Positions 41,598-47,348 of a stretch of DNA of 49,966 nucleotides are shown here, piece by piece. Position 1 is the stretch's first letter. Each line of letters starts with the position of its first letter. The position numbers were made by a program, and so were the translations under genes. Source of the DNA: Actinocatenispora rupis (GTDB lineage Bacteria > Actinomycetota > Actinomycetes > Mycobacteriales > Micromonosporaceae); the NCBI RefSeq assembly GCF_016861975.1, contig NZ_BOMB01000055.1, positions 1 to 49,966 of the forward strand, read 5' to 3'. The notes under the pieces were generated by a model, which saw only the letters and a list, made by a program, of their open reading frames with translations, did no database searches and had not been told where the DNA came from.

Positions 41598-41999
41598 GTG
41601 CGGACACTGGCCACGACCGTCGCCGCCGCAACCGTCTGCGCGCTCACCGCGTGCGGCAGCACCACCGACCCCACCACCGACCCGACCCCCCGGTACGCCA
41701 CGCCCAGCGCCACCGATCCCCTCGTCGCCCGCGCCCGGGCACACGGCACCGTCCGCGTCACCGTCGTCCTCGACATCGCCTGGCAGCCCGAATCCGGCCT
41801 GACCGCCGCGCAGATCTCCCGCCAGCGCACCGCGATCGCCGACGCCGAGGACACCCTCCTCGCCCAACTCAGCCCCTACCGCTACCACCTCGTCTCCCGC
41901 TCCCGCACCGAACCTCGCCTCACCCTCGACGCCGACGCCCCCGCCACCACCCACCTCCGCCACAGCGCCCTGGTAGCCACCCTCACCCCCACCCCCTGA
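41598..41999 (+). CDS. lipoprotein with a subtilase-propeptide-like (I9-like) domain
   Basis: A 133-residue lipoprotein. The N-terminus is VRTLATTVAAATVCALTACG with the lipobox LTAC, then a Thr/Pro linker. Residues 45-133 (VRVTVVLDIAWQPESGL, ISRQRTAIADAEDTLLAQL, TEPRLTLDADAPA, LRHSALVATL) follow the strand-helix-strand-strand-helix-strand order and key spacing of subtilisin propeptides and the I9 inhibitor fold as found in S8 proteases. No protease domain follows, so it may be a free protease inhibitor or chaperone on the cell surface. The GTG at 41598 has GGGGGA upstream; TACCCT at 41555 may be its -10. Confidence 0.72.
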   Translation: MRTLATTVAAATVCALTACGSTTDPTTDPTPRYATPSATDPLVARARAHGTVRVTVVLDIAWQPESGLTAAQISRQRTAIADAEDTLLAQLSPYRYHLVSRSRTEPRLTLDADAPATTHLRHSALVATLTPTP

Positions 42000-42014
42000 C
42001 CCCGGGAGCGGTGC

Positions 42015-42212
42015 GGTCTCCCCGGGGCATCAGCACCCGCGAACGAGCGTCAGGTGGGTGGCGCAGTGCGTGGCTGGTGTGGTTTCCCCGGGTATCAGCA
42101 CTCGTGAACGAGCAGCACGCGGGCGACGAGGTGTCGTGGTGGCGCTGTTTTCCCGGGGTGTCAGGACTGGTGAACAGCGTCTCGCGGGGAACAGGTGACC
42201 GTGGCTGGGAGG
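42015..42212. repeat. three diverged 66-bp tandem repeats
   Basis: Units start at 42015, 42081 and 42147. Each opens with a TTTCCCCGGG-like block followed by ATCAGCACTCGTGAACGAGC or a variant, then about 32 bases that are also related between units (GTGGCTGG near the end). The second unit holds the small palindrome CTCGTGAACGAG. The 66-base period equals 22 codons, and long frames run through it on the minus strand, but no start site or family supports a gene. Confidence 0.7.
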
Positions 42213-42236
42213 CACCCCGCCTACTTCGGGGGGTTT

Positions 42237-42261
42237 CCAAAGGGGGGTTGCCCCCCTTTGG
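42237..42261. terminator. strong hairpin 1
   Basis: CCAAAGGGGGG pairs with CCCCCCTTTGG around a TTG loop, an 11-bp perfect stem. It lies between the converging lipoprotein and AI-2E genes and could stop transcripts in both directions. Confidence 0.7.
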
Positions 42262-42272
42262 CAGGAGAGAGC

Positions 42273-42299
42273 GCGAGAGAGGACGGAGTCCTCTCTCGC
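42273..42299. terminator. strong hairpin 2
   Basis: GCGAGAGAGGA pairs with TCCTCTCTCGC around a 5-base loop, a second 11-bp perfect stem 11 bases after the first. Two such stems in a row are more than a single terminator needs. Confidence 0.7.
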
Positions 42300-42435
42300 A
42301 CCCCCAGGCCCCGGCCCGGGGCGGCGAACACCGGGGTGACACGGCACGGCAACGCGCGCCATCCCGTACCACTGGAGTCCCGCAGCACGGGAAGCGCCCC
42401 CGGCACCCACGCTGGCGTACAAGAAAAGAATCGGC

Positions 42436-43680
42436 TCACCGGTCGGCCGCACCATCGCCGTCATCGCCGCCGGAGCCGGAGCCAGGGCCCGAGTCGTCGC
42501 CAGGAACGGAGCCCGAATTGTTGCCACGGGCGGAGTTCCGGTCCGAGTCGTCGCCAGGAACGGAGCCGGAGTCGTTGCCACGGGCGGAGTTCCGGTCGGG
42601 CGGGGAGTCCGGTGCGGGGCCGGCGCGGGCGAAGCGGTCGCGGAAGGCGTACCGGATGACGACCTGCAGGGCGGCGGCGACGGGCAGCGCGGCGACGGCG
42701 CCCACGAGCCCGCCGGCCGCCCCGCCGATGAGCGCGGCGATGAACGCGGACAGCGGGGACAGCGCGGTGGCCTGCGCGAGGATGCGCGGCGCGAGCAGGT
42801 AGTTCTCGACCTGTTGGTACGCAACGAAGAACGCGACGGTGCCGAGGGCGACGCCGAGGGAGACGGACAGTGCCATGAGCGCGCCGAGGATGGCGCCGAG
42901 CGTGGCGCCGACCTGGGGTACGAGGTCGAGTACGGCGACGCCGAGGGCGATGAGCGCCGGGTACGGGACGCCGACGATGAGGAAGAAGACGTACGCGCTG
43001 CCGCCGGCGGCGAGGCAGATGACGAGCTGCCCGGTGATGTACCCGCCGACCTTGCCGAGCGCCTCGTCGAGTACGGCGGCCTTCTCGGCGGATCCGAGCA
43101 GGGTGCCGATGTTGGCGACGATGCGCGGCAGGGCGAGCATGAAGTACACGGTGAGGGCGGCGATGGTGAGCACGCTGAACACGAGGCCGAACAGCTTGCT
43201 CAGCAACCCGAAGAGGGCGCCGACGCCGGACGTGAGGAGTTCGGGGAGCTTGCCGAGGCCGTTCTGGACGGCGGACTGGATCCGCGGGTCGGACAGGTAC
43301 CGGCCGAGCGCGGTGGAGCGGTCGCCGACGTCGTGCGCGAACCGTTCGACGATCGCGGGCAGCGAGTCGACGAACTGGCCGAACTGCCGTACGGCGGGGA
43401 TCAGGGCGACGACGGCCATCCCGACGACGGCCGCGGTGAGGCCGACGCAGACGACGAGTACGGCGAAGCCACGCCGGCGTACGAGCCGCTGCACCCACCG
43501 TACGAGCGGGTCCAGTCCGGCCGCCAGGAGGAAGCTGAGGAAGATCAGCACCAGTACGGCGCGGGCCTGGACCACGAGCGCGGCGACACCGATGGTCAGC
43601 AGTACGACCGCGGTGATCGTCGCGTACCGCCACGGCCAACCGCGCAGGCCGCGGTGCGGCTCCGGCGGCGGTGGGGTCAC
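42436..43680 (-). CDS. AI-2E family transporter
   Basis: A 414-residue membrane protein of the AI-2E/TqsA/PerM family. After a short Pro-rich start come hydrophobic segments WRYATITAVVLLTIGVAALVV and VLVLIFLSFLLAAGLDPLVRWVQRL, a large helical loop, and the conserved GGYITGQLVICLAAGG, VGVPYPALIALGVAVLDLVPQVGATLG and VENYLLAPRI. Members export signals or act as sodium/proton antiporters; the role here is open. The C-terminal 55 residues are a hydrophilic tail containing two 18-residue repeats of DRNSARGNDSGSVPGDDS type. The GTG at 43680 overlaps the stop of the upstream gene (GTGA). Confidence 0.92.
   Translation of the reverse strand: MTPPPPEPHRGLRGWPWRYATITAVVLLTIGVAALVVQARAVLVLIFLSFLLAAGLDPLVRWVQRLVRRRGFAVLVVCVGLTAAVVGMAVVALIPAVRQFGQFVDSLPAIVERFAHDVGDRSTALGRYLSDPRIQSAVQNGLGKLPELLTSGVGALFGLLSKLFGLVFSVLTIAALTVYFMLALPRIVANIGTLLGSAEKAAVLDEALGKVGGYITGQLVICLAAGGSAYVFFLIVGVPYPALIALGVAVLDLVPQVGATLGAILGALMALSVSLGVALGTVAFFVAYQQVENYLLAPRILAQATALSPLSAFIAALIGGAAGGLVGAVAALPVAAALQVVIRYAFRDRFARAGPAPDSPPDRNSARGNDSGSVPGDDSDRNSARGNNSGSVPGDDSGPGSGSGGDDGDGAADR
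42491..42598. repeat. two 54-bp tandem repeats in the AI-2E gene tail
   Basis: Units at 42491-42544 and 42545-42598 begin GAGTCGTCGCCAGGAACGGA and are nearly identical. They encode the 18-residue Asp/Ser/Gly repeats at the C-terminus and keep frame. Confidence 0.85.
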
Positions 43681-44261
43681 GCGACCGGACGCTGGCCCGG
43701 GCGTTCGATCGCGGTCCGCGCGGTGCCCGACACCAGCGCCGTGATGGCGATTCCGATGACGAGGTTCGCGACGGCGGTGGCGCCCTTCGCCTCCCAGCTC
43801 TGGGTGGTGAGCAGCGGCGCGAGCGTCACGATCGCCGTGCACAGCCCGCCGATCCAGCCGAAGTAGAAGAAGGGCCGGGGCGTACCGATGAGCAGCAGGT
43901 GCATGACGCCGGTGGCGAGGATCGCGGCGACGGCCGCGGCCAGCGCGTACCCGATGGCGGTGCCCTGGAAGACGGCGCCGCCGGGCTTCACGCCGAGCAT
44001 CGGCAGGTTCAGCAGCCCCCGCACGATCAGGAACGCCACGACCGCCACGCCCGCGGCGATGACGGCGGCGACCGCACCACCGGTCCACAGCCGGCTGCCG
44101 TTGACCCGCGGCCGGTCGGTACGGGGGGTGCCACCTGGGGCGTACGCGCCGGGCGGCCCGGACGCCGGGACGTACTCGCCCGGCTGTTCCGGTCCGTACG
44201 CGGGCATCTTCGTCGTGCGGTCCTCCGGCCGTTGCGGCTGGGCCGAGCCATACCAGGTCAC
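43677..44261 (-). CDS. four-helix membrane protein, DUF6069-like
   Basis: A 194-residue protein. The first 50 residues are a hydrophilic, Pro/Gly/Tyr-rich cytosolic stretch. Four transmembrane helices follow: LWTGGAVAAVIAAGVAVVAFLI, IGYALAAAVAAILATGVMHLLL, FYFGWIGGLCTAIVTLAPLL and AVANLVIGIAITALVSGTA. The pattern resembles actinobacterial DUF6069 proteins; function is unknown. I chose the GTG at 44261 because GGAGG lies 8 bases upstream; the GTG at 44270 overlaps that site. Its stop overlaps the AI-2E start, so the two are coupled. Confidence 0.7.
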   Translation of the reverse strand: MTWYGSAQPQRPEDRTTKMPAYGPEQPGEYVPASGPPGAYAPGGTPRTDRPRVNGSRLWTGGAVAAVIAAGVAVVAFLIVRGLLNLPMLGVKPGGAVFQGTAIGYALAAAVAAILATGVMHLLLIGTPRPFFYFGWIGGLCTAIVTLAPLLTTQSWEAKGATAVANLVIGIAITALVSGTARTAIERPGQRPVA

Positions 44262-44325
44262 GTCCGCCACCTCCTGCCTAACAGGATCGTGGGATCACGG
44301 TCCGTGCGCAGCGAAACGCTCCGAA

Positions 44326-44982
44326 TCAGGTCAACAGGAGCGCCGCGTACCCGACGGAGAGCCAGAACCGTACGGCCGGTGCCGGCCAGATCACCGTGCC
44401 CCGCAGGTGGTGCATGCGGACCGTCGCCGACCAGCCCCAGCCGAGCGCCACCACCAGCGGTACCGCCACGCCGAGGGTGCCGCCCAGCGCCAGCAGCGCC
44501 ACCGCGAGCAGGTCGGTACGCCGGTCGGTGCCGGTGCCGGCGAGCACCACCGCCGCCGCCACGAGCAGTACGAGGTTGAGCGGGTCGCGCAGCAGCAGGC
44601 CGGCGGCGAACGGGCCGACCCGGCGCACCGGCAGCGTGCCGACCGGGTACAGCCAGCCGGGCGGCTGCCAGCCGCGGTCCCGGCGCCGGCTTGCCATGCC
44701 CCAGCCGTACAGGAGGGCGACGGCGACCAGCGCCGCGCCGAGCGCCACCGTCAGCCAGGTCGTGGCGCCGTCGGGCAGCCGCGCGCCGGGCGAGGAGTAC
44801 CGGAGGGCGAGGGTGAGCAGCAGGCACACCACGGCACCGGCCAGCCACCAGAAGAGGACGAACAGTCCGGCGCGCAGCCGGCCGTCCGCGCCCATCAGCA
44901 GGACCGCGACGGCCACCGCGGGCAGCGGGGAGACGAGCAGCCCCACCGCGTACGGCAGGACGGCGAGCAGCGTGGCGCCCAT
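44326..44982 (-). CDS. GAP (Sap) family membrane protein
   Basis: A 218-residue membrane protein with six predicted helices. It opens MGATLLAVLPYAVGLLVSPLPAVAVAVLL, where the SPLP motif and the following GRLRAGLFVLFWWLAGAVV match the GAP family (peptidoglycolipid-addressing protein Sap). FAAGLLLRDPLNLVLLVAAAVVLAG is the matching half-repeat. Members in mycobacteria help move glycolipids to the surface; the substrate here is unknown. It follows the DUF1269 gene with only 4 bases between them, so they are cotranscribed. Confidence 0.85.
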   Translation of the reverse strand: MGATLLAVLPYAVGLLVSPLPAVAVAVLLMGADGRLRAGLFVLFWWLAGAVVCLLLTLALRYSSPGARLPDGATTWLTVALGAALVAVALLYGWGMASRRRDRGWQPPGWLYPVGTLPVRRVGPFAAGLLLRDPLNLVLLVAAAVVLAGTGTDRRTDLLAVALLALGGTLGVAVPLVVALGWGWSATVRMHHLRGTVIWPAPAVRFWLSVGYAALLLT

Positions 44983-44986
44983 GCAG

Positions 44987-45493
44987 TCAGTGCGCCGAGG
45001 CCCGCGCCGCCGCCACGGTGTTGCGCAGCTGCTGCTCGGCCTCCGCGCTCAGGGACGTCCGCAGGATGTGCCCGGCCAGCCCGTCGGCGGCCAGTTCGTC
45101 GGCCACCCGGTCCACCGCCACGTGCTCGACCAGCAGGAACAGCGCGGCGGTGCCGGGCCGCAGGAACTCGCCCACGTCCTTCATGAACCCGTCGTCCACG
45201 CCCACGTCGGTGAACCGGCCGGCGACCGCGCCGCCGGCCGCGCCCACCGCCATGCCCAGCAGCGGCGCCAGGAACAGCAGCCCGATCAGCCCGCCCCAGA
45301 GCGCCCCGCCGACCGCACCCAGCCCCGTCGTACTGCGCATCTGGTGCAGCGTCACCCGGCCGTCGGTACGGGCCTCGACGATCGCCGCGTCCCGTACCGT
45401 GACCAGTTCCGCGCGCTGCAACTGCAGGATCCGGTCCCGCGCCGTCCGTGCGGTACGCACGTCGGGATACCCGATCGCCACGAGCTCGCTCAT
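44987..45493 (-). CDS. DUF1269 family membrane protein
   Basis: A 168-residue protein of the DUF1269 (COG4803) family. An N-terminal ferredoxin-like region (MSELVAIGYPDVRTARTARD, LQRAELVTVRDAAIVEARTDGRVTLHQ) is followed by two glycine-rich membrane helices (GALWGGLIGLLFLAPLLGMAVGAAGGAVAG) and a C-terminal domain (GTAALFLLVEHVAVDRVADEL). The family is uncharacterised and often induced by stress. The ATG at 45493 is preferred because GGGGGG lies 6 bases upstream; another ATG at 45499 is in frame. It is cotranscribed with the GAP family gene. Confidence 0.88.
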   Translation of the reverse strand: MSELVAIGYPDVRTARTARDRILQLQRAELVTVRDAAIVEARTDGRVTLHQMRSTTGLGAVGGALWGGLIGLLFLAPLLGMAVGAAGGAVAGRFTDVGVDDGFMKDVGEFLRPGTAALFLLVEHVAVDRVADELAADGLAGHILRTSLSAEAEQQLRNTVAAARASAH

Positions 45494-45554
45494 CGTCATC
45501 CCCCCGTCGTACCGACCATAGGGACGACTCCGGGCGTACCGCACGCGAACGGCG

Positions 45555-45579
45555 GGATCGGTTGCCCGGTAAGCGAATC
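45555..45579 (+). repeat. REP-like element, copy F
   Basis: GGATCGGTTGCCCGGTAAGC and the following GAATC, overlapping the stop codon of the HdeD gene. It matches copy B at about 21 of 25 positions. Confidence 0.55.
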
Positions 45580-46279
45580 AGCTCTCGGTCGGGTGCGCGG
45601 GACGCGGCTGGTCCGCCGCACTGTGCCCCATCGGTACGTGCGGGCGGTCGGGCGTGGCGCCACGCGCGCCCGGCTCGTTGCCCGGCCACGTGGACCGTTC
45701 CCCGGCGTCCACCATCGCCTCCGCGGCGTCACCGACCCGGTCCGCGGCCGACCGTACGGAGAACGCCAGGATGATCTCGGTGATTCCGCGCATCATGGCA
45801 CCGAAGCCGACCCACAGGACGAGCAGCACCGCCGAGCGCCCCGTGTACCCGACGGCCCAGAACGCCAGCCCGATCTCCAGCGCACCGGTGATCAGCCGCA
45901 GCCACCACAGGTCCACCCGGACCGCGAGCGACAGTACGACGTCGAAGATGCCCTTGAACAGCAGGAACCAGCCGACTACCCGGGCCAGTGTCACGAACGT
46001 CGGCCCGGGCCAGGCGAACGCCGCCACGGCACCGGCCACGAACAGCACGCCGAGCGCCACGTGCGCCCAGCGCCAGGACCGGGTCATCGCCGCGATCATG
46101 AACTCGTTCAGCGCGGCGACCAGCGCCACCGTGCCGAACAGGATCGAGATCGCGGCGACGCTCGCCACGTTGAACTGCAGGATGGCGAGCGACAGCAGGA
46201 TCCACAGCACACCGGTCACGATGAACAGCCACCACGGCCCGATCGCCTCGCGCGCCATCCGGCGTGCGGTCGTCGTCAT
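45578..46279 (-). CDS. HdeD family membrane protein
   Basis: A 233-residue protein with six helices in three pairs, beginning WWLFIVTGVLWILLSLAILQF. Blocks such as VAALNEFMIAAMTRSWRWAHVALGVLFVAGAVAAF, LARVVGWFLLFKGIFDVVLSLA and RLITGALEIGLAFWAVGYTGRSAVLLVLWVGF are the HdeD/DUF308 pattern. HdeD in enterobacteria supports acid resistance; the actinobacterial role is unknown. A hydrophilic C-terminal tail of 45 residues follows the last helix. The ATG at 46279 has GGGGCGGAC upstream. Confidence 0.9.
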   Translation of the reverse strand: MTTTARRMAREAIGPWWLFIVTGVLWILLSLAILQFNVASVAAISILFGTVALVAALNEFMIAAMTRSWRWAHVALGVLFVAGAVAAFAWPGPTFVTLARVVGWFLLFKGIFDVVLSLAVRVDLWWLRLITGALEIGLAFWAVGYTGRSAVLLVLWVGFGAMMRGITEIILAFSVRSAADRVGDAAEAMVDAGERSTWPGNEPGARGATPDRPHVPMGHSAADQPRPAHPTES

Positions 46280-46393
46280 GTCCGCCCCTTCCCCCGAGGT
46301 GCGGCGGGCGACGCCGGTGAAGGTGACACCCGCCCCGTGAACGGGACGCTACCGTGTGCGAGGACCCGATCCGACCGGAACGGCCCGATCGGC

Positions 46394-47056
46394 TCAACCT
46401 CCGTCGATGCCCGCATCCGGACCGGGCACCGCGGACCGGTACCGGCGGCGCCAGCGGACCACCACCAGCGCCACGACGACCGCCGCGGCCAGTACCCCGA
46501 GCGCCACCAGACCGCCGGTGCCGACCGCGTCCGCCACCTTCCGGTACGACGCGCCCGCCAGGTATCCGGCGAGGACGAACGTGGCACCCCAACTCGCCGC
46601 CGCCGGCGCGCTGTGCGCCAGGAACCGGCGGTAGCTCATGCCGGACAGCCCACCGATCCGTGGCACCACCGTACGGAGACCGGTCAGGTAGCGGGCGGCG
46701 ATCACGGCGAGCCCGCCGTACCGGAGGACGAACGTCTCGGCGCGGTCCCAGCGGCGCCCGCCCACCGTACGGCGCAGCCGGTCCCGGCGGCTCGCCCACC
46801 GCCGCCCCAGCAGGAACGCCGCCGTGTCGCCGATCCCGGCACCGACCACTCCGGTCGCGACGGCCACCCACAGCGGCACCGCGCCGAGATGCGCGAGGAA
46901 GCCGAGCAGCAGCATCGACCCGACGCTCGGCAGTACGACGCCGACGACCAGCGCCGGTTCGGCCAGCACGACCAGCCCCGGTACGAGGCACATCAGGTAC
47001 GGCGGGAGCCCCAGGACCCAGTGCGTCAGCAGGCGCACGGCGCACTTCCGGTGCAC
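46394..47056 (-). CDS. DedA family membrane protein
   Basis: A 220-residue DedA/VTT-domain protein. Conserved blocks are VVGAGIGDTAAFLLGRRWASRR (acidic re-entrant loop, usually GxxxGDxxxYxxGR), RYGGLAVIAARYLTGLRTVVPRIGGLSGMSYRRFL (the F/Y-x-RFxPxxR-x3-P-x-x-x-G motif, here ARYLTGLRTVVPRIGG) and the final helix with WGATFVLAGYLAG. DedA proteins act as lipid scramblases or in membrane homeostasis. The GTG at 47056 has GGAGGGG 4 bases upstream. It is divergent from the glycosyltransferase gene across 292 bases. Confidence 0.92.
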   Translation of the reverse strand: MHRKCAVRLLTHWVLGLPPYLMCLVPGLVVLAEPALVVGVVLPSVGSMLLLGFLAHLGAVPLWVAVATGVVGAGIGDTAAFLLGRRWASRRDRLRRTVGGRRWDRAETFVLRYGGLAVIAARYLTGLRTVVPRIGGLSGMSYRRFLAHSAPAAASWGATFVLAGYLAGASYRKVADAVGTGGLVALGVLAAAVVVALVVVRWRRRYRSAVPGPDAGIDGG

Positions 47057-47163
47057 GTCACCCCTCCACCCTCACCGCCCCGGTACTCCCGGGCATCCGG
47101 GCGATACCCCGGGATGACCCCGACCCGGTGCGGTCCGGCGGCCGGTGCCCGAGCGGGCCGGAC

Positions 47164-47190
47164 ACCGTTGGGTAAACCAACGGTTTACCC
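47164..47190. promoter_or_regulatory. overlapping palindromes, probable operator
   Basis: Two palindromes share sequence here. ACCGTTGG and CCAACGGT flank GTAAA at 47164-47184, and GGGTAAACC and GGTTTACCC flank AAC at 47170-47190. The block is AT-rich for this genome and lies in the divergent region between the DedA and glycosyltransferase genes. It suits a dimeric repressor such as a TetR or GntR protein, though no regulator gene is adjacent. Confidence 0.55.
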
Positions 47191-47253
47191 GCCTCTCAGG
47201 GTCCGTTGGGGGTAGCCCTACCAGGATTTCAGGGGAAGCCAGCATGGTCCCGG

Positions 47254-47289
47254 CGGGTGGCTCGCTGAGAAAGTCTTGAGAGCCACCCG
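47254..47289 (+). other. hairpin in the leader of the glycosyltransferase gene
   Basis: CGGGTGGCTC at 47254-47263 pairs with GAGCCACCCG at 47280-47289 around a 16-base loop, 59 bases before the start codon at 47349. It could be an attenuator or part of a larger structured leader. GGTAGCCCTACC at 47211-47222 forms a second small stem upstream. Confidence 0.45.
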
Positions 47290-47348
47290 GCACCGCGACT
47301 CCTGCGGCGCCGGTGATCCCCCAGTCACCTCGGATGGAGTAGTTCACG

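Noticed and set aside
42015-42180. CRISPR-like array: about 33-base repeats separated by 32-33 bases
   Set aside because: The intervals between the repeats are themselves related to one another, so this is a diverged 66-bp tandem repeat. The repeats are also imperfect, and there are no cas genes.
42436-47056. Defence or mobile island
   Set aside because: All six genes are ordinary membrane families with host-like composition; no integrase, nuclease or toxin gene was found anywhere in the window.
47191-47348. Cobalamin or c-di-AMP (ydaO) riboswitch
   Set aside because: Fragments such as GGGGAAGCC recall such elements, but the rest of the conserved core of neither could be matched by eye.
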